Below, one piece after another: positions 1 through 5,885 of a stretch of 6,930 nucleotides of DNA. Origin of the DNA: Clostridia bacterium (GTDB taxonomy: Bacteria; Bacillota_A; Clostridia; Christensenellales; Borkfalkiaceae); assembly GCA_017462825.1 (NCBI GenBank), contig JAFTQI010000037.1, positions 1 to 6,930 on the forward strand, in the 5' to 3' direction. The position numbers and the translations under genes were made by a program. The number at the start of each line of letters is the position of its first letter. The first letter of the stretch is position 1. A model generated the notes under the pieces. It was not told the DNA's origin, ran no database searches, and worked only from the letters and a program-made list of their open reading frames with translations.

Positions 1-47
1 GCGGTGTTGTTCATTTTCCAGTTGCCTGCAATGATAGGTCTTCTCAT
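1..47 (-). CDS. tpiA: Triosephosphate isomerase, N-terminal fragment (runs off the window)
   Basis: Only the first 15 codons lie inside the window. They read MRRPIIAGNWKMNNT, the classic start of triosephosphate isomerase, including the Asn and Lys of the GNWKMN motif; that lysine is an active-site residue of the TIM barrel. The enzyme interconverts dihydroxyacetone phosphate and glyceraldehyde 3-phosphate in cytoplasmic glycolysis. The start is set by this conserved opening and by an AGGAG site (minus strand, 65-61) some 13 nt upstream, a slightly long spacing. The gene follows pgk on the same strand after a 91-nt gap with no evident promoter, so it is probably the second gene of a pgk-tpiA operon. 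The identification rests on a short but highly diagnostic stretch; whether the rest is intact cannot be seen here. Confidence 0.92.
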   Translation of the reverse strand, partial: MRRPIIAGNWKMNNT

Positions 48-89
48 AGTTACTAAAATACTCCTATTTTGTTTTTTCTTTTTCGTTTT

Positions 90-127
90 TTGTACATAGT
101 ACAAGGGCGAATTGAATTCGCCCTTGT
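90..127 (-). repeat. Two overlapping inverted repeats in the pgk-tpiA gap
   Basis: Positions 101-127 are a near-perfect palindrome with arms ACAAGGGCGAATT and AATTCGCCCTTGT around a single G, able to form a 9-bp G/C-containing stem (ACAAGGGCG with CGCCCTTGT). Positions 90-104 form a second perfect palindrome, TTGTAC-ATA-GTACAA, which shares bases 101-104 with the first, so only one can fold fully at a time. In the direction of the operon (minus strand) the large hairpin is followed by A-rich RNA, not a U-run, so it does not look like a terminator for pgk. A T-run (131-135) follows it only on the plus strand. A role in mRNA processing or in differential stability of pgk and tpiA message is an inference. 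Confidence 0.7.
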
Positions 128-138
128 TCGTTTTTAAA

Positions 139-1455
139 TTATTTATCGTTAAGGCAAGCGATACCGGGAAGCACTTTGCCTTCGAAAAGTTCGAGGGACG
201 CGCCGCCGCCGGTGGAAATGTGGGTCATCTTATCTGCATAGCCGAGTACCTGTACGGCTGCTGCGGAGTCGCCGCCGCCGATGATGGTGGTTGCTTTGCC
301 GTAAGCGTTTGCAAGGGAAGCCGCTACCGCTTTCGTGCCTTCCGCTAAGATAGGATTTTCGAATACGCCCATAGGCCCGTTCCAAATAACCGATTTTGCG
401 TTTGCAACTGCTGCCGCGAATACCTTTTTCGTTTCAGGACCGATGTCAAGACCCATCATATCTTCGGGGATATTCATGGAATCTACGACAACCGTATCGA
501 TAGGTGCGTCGATGGGGTTGGGGAAAGACTTCGCCGCAACCGTGTCAACGGGAAGAAGAATCGTCTTGCCGAGCGATTCTGCTTTTTTGAGCATTTCAAG
601 ACAGTAATCGATTTTTTCGTCGTCAACGAGGGAAGTGCCGATCTTGCCGCCTTTCGCTTTCAAGAAAGTGTATGCCATACCGCCGCCGATTACGAGCGTG
701 TCGCATTTTTCCAACAAGTTGGAAATAACGTTGAGTTTATCCGCAACCTTTGCGCCGCCAAGGATAGCAACGAAAGGTCTTTCGGGGTTTTCAAGAGTGT
801 CCGCCATAACAGAGAGTTCTTTTTCAATCAAGAAACCGCAAGCCGCCGTGGAAACCAAACCTTCTTCAACGATACCAGCCGTAGAGGAGTGGGAGCGGTG
901 TGCCGTGCCGAACGCGTCGTTTACATATACTTCGCAGTAAGACGCAAGCGCTTGCATGAATTCAGGCGCTTTCTTTTCTTCGCCCTTGTGGAAACGAAGG
1001 TTTTCCAAAAGCACGCATTCGCCTTCCTTGCAAGCCGCAACTTTCGCTTTCGCGTCTTCGCCGATAACGTCGCTTGCGAACGTTACTTTGCCGTCCAAAA
1101 GTTCGTTTAAACGAGCAGCAACGGGCGCGAGGGAAAGTTTTTTCACGTCTTTCTTTGCTTTTTCAAGGAATTCTTCGGTCGCCGCAGCTTGTTCCGCTTC
1201 GGGAAGAGCCGCTACTTTGCCTTTTTCTTTCTTATTAAGTTCGAGTTTGGAATCAAACACGTTATGGGGCTTACCCATGTGCGAGCAAAGCACGACCTTC
1301 GCGCCTTGTTCCATAAGGTATTTAATCGTAGGAAGCGCGCCGACGATACGGTTTTCATCGGTGATCACGCCGTCTTTCATGGGTACGTTGAAGTCGCATC
1401 TTACAAGGACCTTTTTGCCCTTAACGTCTACGTCTTTGACAGTTTTCTTGTTCAT
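139..1455 (-). CDS. pgk: Phosphoglycerate kinase with an extra ~35-40 residue insertion
   Basis: Cytoplasmic glycolytic kinase that transfers phosphate from 1,3-bisphosphoglycerate to ADP, giving 3-phosphoglycerate and ATP. Recognised by the N-terminal signature [10 protein letters not shown] (residues 16-25; R19, D21, N23), R36, the SHMGKP loop (58-63), LLENLRF (149-155), [13 protein letters not shown] (179-191), the hinge and nucleotide region GGAKVADK (233-240), WNGPMGVFE (358-366) and the closing GGGDSAAAV and STGGGASLE glycine loops (393-401, 414-422). At 438 residues it is about 40 longer than the usual 390-400. The excess is a charged Lys/Glu/Ala-rich segment at roughly 64-106, between SHMGKP and [10 protein letters not shown]. 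The loop carries Lys62 where many family members have Arg. The start is supported by AAAGGAG (1474-1468) 12 nt upstream. First gene of the operon with tpiA. All catalytic motifs are intact, so the insertion is probably tolerated. Confidence 0.97.
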   Translation of the reverse strand: MNKKTVKDVDVKGKKVLVRCDFNVPMKDGVITDENRIVGALPTIKYLMEQGAKVVLCSHMGKPHNVFDSKLELNKKEKGKVAALPEAEQAAATEEFLEKAKKDVKKLSLAPVAARLNELLDGKVTFASDVIGEDAKAKVAACKEGECVLLENLRFHKGEEKKAPEFMQALASYCEVYVNDAFGTAHRSHSSTAGIVEEGLVSTAACGFLIEKELSVMADTLENPERPFVAILGGAKVADKLNVISNLLEKCDTLVIGGGMAYTFLKAKGGKIGTSLVDDEKIDYCLEMLKKAESLGKTILLPVDTVAAKSFPNPIDAPIDTVVVDSMNIPEDMMGLDIGPETKKVFAAAVANAKSVIWNGPMGVFENPILAEGTKAVAASLANAYGKATTIIGGGDSAAAVQVLGYADKMTHISTGGGASLELFEGKVLPGIACLNDK

Positions 1456-1500
1456 AAAATTTAAGCACTCCTTTGCTTTTATTTTTTTACATACGCATAT

Positions 1501-1529
1501 ATGATACCGCTTTTTAAAACTTTTGTCAA
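1501..1529 (-). promoter_or_regulatory. Sigma-A-type promoter for pgk-tpiA
   Basis: On the minus strand there is a perfect -35 TTGACA (1529-1524), a 17-nt spacer and a -10 TATCAT (1506-1501, 5 of 6 to consensus). The predicted start is near 1494, giving a leader of about 40 nt that contains the pgk ribosome binding site. A/T-rich DNA lies directly upstream of the -35, as in UP elements. Confidence 0.8.
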
Positions 1530-1530
1530 C

Positions 1531-1548
1531 TTTTTACTATCGTAAAAA
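1531..1548. repeat. Inverted repeat between the divergent pgk and thyA promoters
   Basis: TTTTTAC and GTAAAAA form perfect 7-nt arms around TATC. The repeat abuts the -35 element of the pgk promoter on its upstream side and sits 35 nt ahead of the thyA -35. It could be an operator or merely part of the A/T-rich promoter DNA; A/T-rich arms of this length are not rare by chance. Confidence 0.35.
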
Positions 1549-1583
1549 GAAAAAAACTTTTTGAAAGCTTATCGAAATAAATC

Positions 1584-1613
1584 TTGACGAATGGGGGAGA
1601 AATATGTTATAAT
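1584..1613 (+). promoter_or_regulatory. Extended -10 promoter for thyA-folA
   Basis: TTGACG (1584-1589) is followed, after 18 nt, by a perfect TATAAT (1608-1613) preceded by TG one base upstream (1605-1606), an extended -10. The transcript should begin near 1620, leaving a leader of about 22 nt with the GAGGT ribosome binding site at 1632-1636. Confidence 0.85.
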
Positions 1614-1642
1614 AATTAAGATGACACAAAAGAGGTAGGACT

Positions 1643-2473
1643 ATGAGTAGAGCGGACGAAATTTTTGCGCAAAACATGAAAGACATTATGGAAAACGGGT
1701 ACTGGGATACCGATTTGCCTGTACGTCCACGCTGGGACGACGGTATGCCTGCGCATACCGTAAAAAAATTCGGGATTGTCAACCGTTACAACTTGCAGGA
1801 AGAATTTCCCATTCTCACCATGCGCAGAACCGCGTTCAAATCCTGCATAGACGAGCTCTTGTGGATTTGGCAGAAAAAGAGTAATAATATCAAGGACTTA
1901 AACTCGCATATTTGGGATAGTTGGGCGGATGAAAACGGTTCGATCGGCAAGGCGTACGGCTATCAGCTCGGTGTAAAGCATAAATACAAGGAAGGGGAGT
2001 TTGACCAAGTGGACAGAGTCCTTTACGACTTGAAACATAATCCGTCCAGCCGCCGTATTATGACGAACATTTACAATTTCCAAGACCTGCATGAAATGGG
2101 CTTATATCCTTGCGCCTACTCGATGACGTTCAACGTGTCAGGCGACACGCTCAATGGAATTTTGAACCAGCGCTCGAACGATATGTTGACTGCGAACAAC
2201 TGGAACGTGGTGCAGTATGCGATTTTGTTGATTATGCTGGCGCAAGTTTCGGGCTTAAAAGCGGGCGAGCTCGTGCACGTGATCGCGGACGCGCATATTT
2301 ACGATAGACATATCCCGCTCGTGGAGGAAATTTTGCAAAATCCCCGTCACAAAGCGCCGAAACTCATAGTGGACGAAAGCATTACGAATTTCTACGATTT
2401 CACGGTGGACAGTTTCAAGCTCGTGGACTACGAGTACGAAAAACTCGAAAAGAAAATCCCGGTGGCAATATGA
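1643..2473 (+). CDS. thyA: Thymidylate synthase (B. subtilis ThyA/phi3T-like subgroup)
   Basis: Converts dUMP to dTMP with methylenetetrahydrofolate, which becomes dihydrofolate; cytoplasmic, the de novo route to dTTP. The catalytic cysteine is C157 in LYPCAYS. The dUMP phosphate arginines R137/R138 are in NPSSRR, and the dUMP-binding R177, S178, D180 and N188 are spaced from C157 as R166, S167, D169 and N177 are from C146 in E. coli. The DAHIY motif gives H218 and Y220. Length is 276 against 264 in E. coli. The N-terminal VRPRWDDGMPAHT and the tail DFYDFTVDSFKLVDY resemble, from memory, the Bacillus subtilis ThyA/phage phi3T enzyme. In the loop after RSND the usual LGxPFN reads TANNWN, so the Gly and Pro of that loop are absent although the Asn is kept. 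Its stop codon overlaps the folA start as ATGA, indicating translational coupling. GAGGT lies 6 nt before the start. Confidence 0.96.
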   Translation: MSRADEIFAQNMKDIMENGYWDTDLPVRPRWDDGMPAHTVKKFGIVNRYNLQEEFPILTMRRTAFKSCIDELLWIWQKKSNNIKDLNSHIWDSWADENGSIGKAYGYQLGVKHKYKEGEFDQVDRVLYDLKHNPSSRRIMTNIYNFQDLHEMGLYPCAYSMTFNVSGDTLNGILNQRSNDMLTANNWNVVQYAILLIMLAQVSGLKAGELVHVIADAHIYDRHIPLVEEILQNPRHKAPKLIVDESITNFYDFTVDSFKLVDYEYEKLEKKIPVAI

Positions 2474-2970
2474 TTTACGCAATCGTACATGCCGACAAAG
2501 AATGGGGAATCGGAAAGGGGAACGATATGATGTTTTCTCTGCCCAAGGATATGAAATTTTTCCGTGAAACGACGATGGGGCATACCGTCGTTATGGGCGG
2601 AAATACCTTGCGCTCTTTCCCGAATCAAAAACCTCTTAAAAATCGGGTGAATATCGTCTTATCGAGGGGGCAGGTACGCGATGACTGCGTAATTGTCCGT
2701 TCTTACGACGAACTAAAAACCGTGATGAAAGCGCGCGAAAACGAGGATATTTTTGTGATCGGCGGCGGTGAAATTTACAAAGAACTGCTTCCCTACTGCC
2801 ACGGGGCGTACGTCACCAAAGTGGACGCGGTCGGCGGGGCGGAAGTGTTTTTCCCGAACTTGGATTCTCATCCCGATTTCGTTTGCGTGGAGGAAAGTGA
2901 GCCGATCGACGATAACGGCTTGACGATCCGTTTTACAAAATATGAAAATAAAAACGTAAAGAGCTTATAA
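2470..2970 (+). CDS. folA: Dihydrofolate reductase with altered NADPH-phosphate contacts
   Basis: Reduces dihydrofolate to tetrahydrofolate with NADPH and so regenerates the cofactor spent by ThyA, encoded just upstream with a 4-nt overlap. The 166 residues fit the family (about 160-170). Visible landmarks are WGIGKGN (12-18), LPKDMKFF with acidic D27 and F31 that bind the pteridine, T46, R59 that binds the folate glutamate, the GGG turn in VIGGGEIY (96-103), and T116. F22 replaces the Trp22 of E. coli, a common alternative. Position 44, usually Arg or Lys holding the NADPH 2'-phosphate, is Gly (MGGNT), and the E. coli Arg98 equivalent is E101. R66 stands where E. coli has Ser64 and might compensate. 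A clear terminator follows 15 nt after the stop. The alternative, a diverged DHFR paralogue, is less likely given the thyA linkage. Confidence 0.94.
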   Translation: MIYAIVHADKEWGIGKGNDMMFSLPKDMKFFRETTMGHTVVMGGNTLRSFPNQKPLKNRVNIVLSRGQVRDDCVIVRSYDELKTVMKARENEDIFVIGGGEIYKELLPYCHGAYVTKVDAVGGAEVFFPNLDSHPDFVCVEESEPIDDNGLTIRFTKYENKNVKSL

Positions 2971-2985
2971 TGGCTCGAAAAAGAG

Positions 2986-3015
2986 AAAAAACCGCAAAGT
3001 TTTGCGGTTTTTTTT
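2986..3015 (+). terminator. Intrinsic terminator of thyA-folA
   Basis: A G/C-centred stem (ACCGCAA at 2991-2997 with TTGCGGT at 3002-3008) has a 4-nt AGTT loop and an A/T extension on both sides, with eight consecutive T (3008-3015). It begins 15 nt after the folA stop. Confidence 0.92.
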
Positions 3016-3055
3016 ATATTTATAAAAAATTTTCCGAAAAACGCCCGTGAAATTC

Positions 3056-3084
3056 TTGTCATTTGCAAGGAAAAGTATTAAAAT
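3056..3084 (+). promoter_or_regulatory. Promoter for typA and the HAD gene
   Basis: TTGTCA (3056-3061) and TAAAAT (3079-3084), each 5 of 6 to consensus, are separated by 17 nt. The predicted transcription start is near 3091, downstream of the preceding terminator and 34 nt ahead of the typA ATG. This also excludes the in-frame ATG at 3047 as the true start, because it precedes the promoter. Confidence 0.75.
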
Positions 3085-3124
3085 AGTAGGGTTAAAAAGT
3101 TTACGAAGGAAAGGAGTTCTATTT

Positions 3125-4951
3125 ATGATTAGAAACGATTTAAGAAACGTAGCGATTATTGCGCACGTTGACCACGGCAAAACGACTCTTGTCAACGAAA
3201 TGTTGGCGCAAGGCGGCGTTTTCCGTGAAAATCAGCAGGTACAAGACCGCGTGATGGACAGCGGGGATTTGGAAAGAGAGCGCGGCATTACCATTCTTGC
3301 AAAAAATACGTCCGCGCACTATAACGGCGTAAAAATCAATATTATCGACACCCCCGGTCACGCCGATTTCTCTGGGGAAGTAGAACGCGTTTTGAAGATG
3401 GTAAACGGCGCGATTATTCTCGTTGACTCGGCGGAGGGGCCGTTGCCGCAAACCCGTTTCGTTATGCAAAAAGCGTTGCAGCTCGGTTTGAAAACAATCA
3501 TCGTTATCAATAAAGTAGATAGACCGGACGCGCGTATTGCGGAAGTCGTGGAAGAAATGCAGCTTTTGATGATGGATCTCGACGCGACGGACGAACAGCT
3601 TGAAAGTCCTATCGTATATTGTTGCGGCAGAGAGGGTACGGCTTCCCTCGATCCCGATCATCAAGAAGCAAACTTGAATCCCTTATTCGATACGATTTTG
3701 GAGACGATTCCGCCCATGGAAATGGATACGGAGGGGGCAGGTCAGCTTTTGGTTTCCTGTATCGACTATAACGAGTTTGTTGGCCGTATCGGTATCGGTA
3801 GAATTGAACGGGGCGTAATTCGCGCAAACGAGCCCGTTTCCATTTGTAATTTTAACGACGGCAAGGTGAGAACGAACTGCAAAATCGCGAATCTTTACCA
3901 AATCGAGGGCTTGGAAAGAGTACCCGTAGAACGGGCGCAAGCAGGGGATATCGTTATGTTCTCGGGTATCGACGGACTTAATATCGGGGATACCGTGTGC
4001 GAGCCGACGGCAGTTGAACCGGTCGAATTTGTAAAAATCGAAGACCCGACGGTGGAAATGACTTTCTCGGTAAACGATAGCCCGTTTGCAGGAAAAGAGG
4101 GGAAATTTGTTACAAGTAGACAGCTTCGTGATAGACTGTATAAAGAGCTTCTTCGCGACGTTTCTTTGCGTGTAAACGACACCGAGCTTGCGGACAGTTT
4201 CCGCGTATGCGGGCGCGGGGAAATGCACCTTTCCATTTTGATTGAAACGATGAGAAGAGAGGGGTATGAATTCCAAGTATCCACGCCTAAAGTGCTGTAT
4301 AAAGAAATCGACGGCGTGCGCCACGAGCCGATTGAACGCTTCGTTGCGGACGTTCCTGAAGATATGACGGGGGCTGTGTTCTCCGCGATGGGAAATCGAA
4401 AGGGTAACCTTGTCCAAATGACGGCAATCGGTAATAGAATGCGTTTGGAATTTACCGTTCCTTCCCGCGGTTTGTTCGGTTACAAGAGTGAATTCTTGAC
4501 GGATACGAAGGGACAAGGGATTATGAATACGATTTTCTATTCCTACGAGCCCTACAAAGGGGATATGCAGCGTAGAAGTACGGGTTCTCTCGTAGCGCAC
4601 GAAACGGGTGAAGCGGTCACGTACGGCTTGTTCAATGCACAAGGCAGAGGAAATTTATTTGTTACGCCTGGCACGCCCGTATATCAAGGCATGGTCGTGG
4701 GTTATACCAACCTTTCCGACGATATCAACGTCAACGTTTGTAAGACGAAACACTTGTCCAACACCCGTTCTTCGGGCAGCGACGACGCGTTAACCCTCGT
4801 CCCTGTAAGTAAAATGAGCTTGGAAGAATGCCTTGAATTTATTGCAGACGACGAACTTTTGGAAGTAACGCCGAAATCCTTGCGCATTAGAAAACGCATT
4901 TTGGATAGCGAGCTCCGCGCTAAGGCAAGAGCTAAAGAAAAGAAGCAATAA
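3125..4951 (+). CDS. typA: Ribosome-associated translational GTPase TypA/BipA
   Basis: EF-G/EF-Tu-related GTPase that binds the ribosome and is known in bacteria for 50S assembly and growth in cold or stress. The GTPase domain (about 1-200) shows G1 AHVDHGKT (13-20), the switch RERGITI (51-57), G3 DTPGH (75-79) and G4 NKVD (129-132). At G5, where SA is usual, it reads YCCGREG (165-171). Then come a beta-barrel domain II (about 205-300), domain III around the RQLRDRLYKEL region (about 330), the EF-G-like domain starting at VLYKEIDG (about 389), and the TypA-specific C-terminal domain with the GLFGYKSEF region (about 450) and HLSNTRSSGSD (about 542-552). It ends in a Lys/Arg-rich tail. The 608 residues match the family (about 605-615). 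I chose the ATG at 3125 because AAGGAG lies 8 nt before it and the family begins here; an in-frame ATG 78 nt upstream lies ahead of the promoter. Confidence 0.97.
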   Translation: MIRNDLRNVAIIAHVDHGKTTLVNEMLAQGGVFRENQQVQDRVMDSGDLERERGITILAKNTSAHYNGVKINIIDTPGHADFSGEVERVLKMVNGAIILVDSAEGPLPQTRFVMQKALQLGLKTIIVINKVDRPDARIAEVVEEMQLLMMDLDATDEQLESPIVYCCGREGTASLDPDHQEANLNPLFDTILETIPPMEMDTEGAGQLLVSCIDYNEFVGRIGIGRIERGVIRANEPVSICNFNDGKVRTNCKIANLYQIEGLERVPVERAQAGDIVMFSGIDGLNIGDTVCEPTAVEPVEFVKIEDPTVEMTFSVNDSPFAGKEGKFVTSRQLRDRLYKELLRDVSLRVNDTELADSFRVCGRGEMHLSILIETMRREGYEFQVSTPKVLYKEIDGVRHEPIERFVADVPEDMTGAVFSAMGNRKGNLVQMTAIGNRMRLEFTVPSRGLFGYKSEFLTDTKGQGIMNTIFYSYEPYKGDMQRRSTGSLVAHETGEAVTYGLFNAQGRGNLFVTPGTPVYQGMVVGYTNLSDDINVNVCKTKHLSNTRSSGSDDALTLVPVSKMSLEECLEFIADDELLEVTPKSLRIRKRILDSELRAKARAKEKKQ

Positions 4952-4959
4952 AGCCTACC

Positions 4960-5613
4960 ATGTACGCGTTGAAATGTAAAAATTACGTTTTTGACTTGGA
5001 CGGTACGCTGCTAGATTCTATGCCGCCTGCGGTCAAAATTGTGCTCGATTACTTGGGCGAACACGGTGTGTCCTACGAGCCGAGTATTGTTAAAATTCTA
5101 ACGCCGCTCGGTTTTAAAGGGATTTCCGTTTATTATGCAACGGAGCTTGGGATTCCGCGAACGCCCGACGAGATTTACGCGGCGTTTACCGAGCGACTTT
5201 TGAAAGCCTACGCCGATGAAATGCCTTTAAAAGCGGGCGTAGAGCGGACGTTAAAGAGGTTAAAATCGCAAGGCAAGTGTTTATGTGTACTTACGGCGAG
5301 TCCGCATGAATTCACCGATATTTGCTTGAAAAATCGGAGGATTTACGAATTGTTCGATTGTGTTTGGACAGCGGAGGATTTCGGTACGTTAAAATCGGAC
5401 GCCCGAATTTACGAGGAAGTCGCCAAGCGTTTGGACGCGGACGTTTCCGAGTGCGTGATGGTGGACGATAGCTTGCGTGTTTTAAAGACGGCGAAAGGCG
5501 CGGGAATGCGCACCATTGGCGTTTACGAGTCTTTTTCGGAGGATGAGTGGGCGGAGATTGAAAAGACGGCGGATTTTAGCGTGCGCTGTTTGGACGAGCT
5601 TATCAAAAAATAA
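4960..5613 (+). CDS. HAD-family phosphatase, phosphoglycolate-phosphatase-like
   Basis: Haloacid dehalogenase superfamily hydrolase of 217 residues. Motif I is FDLDGT (11-16) with the nucleophile D12 and the acid/base D14; motif II is LTAS (111-114, T112); a lysine near 145 (TLKSD) fits motif III; motif IV is VMVDDS (166-171, D169 and D170). The helical stretch between about 20 and 90 fits a C1 cap, as in the Gph/phosphoglycolate phosphatase-like subgroup, which acts on small phosphorylated metabolites. The true substrate cannot be read from the sequence. The gene starts 8 nt after the typA stop and lacks a clear Shine-Dalgarno sequence (only purine-rich GAAAAGAAG within the typA end), so it probably relies on translational coupling to typA. 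No functional tie to TypA is evident. An intrinsic terminator follows 11 nt after the stop. Confidence 0.9.
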   Translation: MYALKCKNYVFDLDGTLLDSMPPAVKIVLDYLGEHGVSYEPSIVKILTPLGFKGISVYYATELGIPRTPDEIYAAFTERLLKAYADEMPLKAGVERTLKRLKSQGKCLCVLTASPHEFTDICLKNRRIYELFDCVWTAEDFGTLKSDARIYEEVAKRLDADVSECVMVDDSLRVLKTAKGAGMRTIGVYESFSEDEWAEIEKTADFSVRCLDELIKK

Positions 5614-5624
5614 AAAAGAGAATT

Positions 5625-5650
5625 GCGGAAAAGGGATTTTCCGTTTTTCT
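5625..5650 (+). terminator. Intrinsic terminator of typA-HAD operon
   Basis: CGGAAAA (5626-5632) pairs with TTTTCCG (5637-5643) around a GGGA tetraloop of the stable GNRA type, followed directly by TTTTTCTTT. It starts 11 nt after the HAD stop codon. Confidence 0.85.
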
Positions 5651-5651
5651 T

Positions 5652-5695
5652 TACGCGTGTGCGCGTATATATGCGTGTAATGCGTGAGCATGCGC
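5652..5695. other. Alternating pyrimidine-purine tract, Z-DNA-prone
   Basis: Positions 5652-5679 alternate pyrimidine and purine without a single break for 28 nt, made of CG, TG/CA and TA steps (for example CGCGTGTGCGCGTATATA). After one phase break, 5680-5686 alternate, and after another, 5688-5695 do so. Such tracts favour Z-DNA under negative supercoiling. It lies immediately after the HAD terminator and about 150 nt before the S10 operon promoter. Coding use is unlikely, as no gene spans it. Any function is inference. Confidence 0.55.
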
Positions 5696-5700
5696 TCGCA

Positions 5701-5716
5701 CTATTATATTTAATAG
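5701..5716. repeat. Short A/T-rich inverted repeat
   Basis: CTATTA and TAATAG are perfect 6-nt arms around TATT. It is small and A/T-rich and may be chance or an operator-like site; no promoter in the usual position is evident next to it. Confidence 0.3.
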
Positions 5717-5780
5717 CGACAGGTGTAAAAAACGGTGAAAAGGGGAATGCTCTTTATGCACGAAAATGGCAAATATTCCC

Positions 5781-5820
5781 AAAAAATAAAAAAATAAAAA
5801 TTTTTTCAAAAAAGTTGTTT
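5781..5820 (+). promoter_or_regulatory. A/T-tract region upstream of the S10 operon promoter (UP-element-like)
   Basis: Nearly all A and T over 40 nt, with repeated A-tracts and T-tracts ending 7 nt before the -35 element. A-tracts in this position commonly bind the RNA polymerase alpha C-terminal domain and boost strong ribosomal promoters. The assignment is by position and composition only. Confidence 0.5.
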
Positions 5821-5827
5821 CAAACGC

Positions 5828-5856
5828 TTGACACATATTGACAAAACTGTTATTAT
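5828..5856 (+). promoter_or_regulatory. Main promoter (P1) of the S10 ribosomal protein operon
   Basis: A perfect -35 TTGACA (5828-5833), an optimal 17-nt spacer and -10 TATTAT (5851-5856, 5 of 6). The predicted start is near 5863, which leaves about 243 nt of untranslated leader before rpsJ. A second TTGACA at 5838-5843 lies inside the spacer but has no -10 at a workable distance. Confidence 0.8.
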
Positions 5857-5885
5857 TAATAGGCTGTGTAAAAACGCGTTGTATA

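Noticed and set aside
103..125. Resemblance of the palindrome to the AAGGGCGAATT / GAATTCGCCCTT arms of TA-cloning vectors, suggesting a cloning or assembly artefact
   Set aside because: The flanks are a natural pgk-tpiA operon in intact order and the match is a simple self-complementary hairpin around an EcoRI-like core. Coincidence is more likely, though read coverage across 95-130 would settle it.
956..1504. 182-codon plus-strand frame opposite pgk
   Set aside because: Antisense shadow of the confirmed pgk gene; Ser/Phe-rich translation without family features.
3047..3124. In-frame upstream ATG that would add 26 residues to TypA
   Set aside because: The stretch contains the typA promoter (3056-3084), has no ribosome binding site before it, and the family begins at the ATG at 3125 with a well-placed AAGGAG.
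3683..4642. 319-codon open frame on the minus strand inside typA
   Set aside because: It is wholly antisense to an unmistakable typA, has low-complexity His/Arg/Phe-rich character with no domain I recognise, and no promoter or ribosome binding site was evident.
5623..5841. 72-codon plus-strand frame after the HAD gene
   Set aside because: It would start inside the terminator stem at a TTG, covers the alternating tract and A-tracts, and has no ribosome binding site or recognisable domain.
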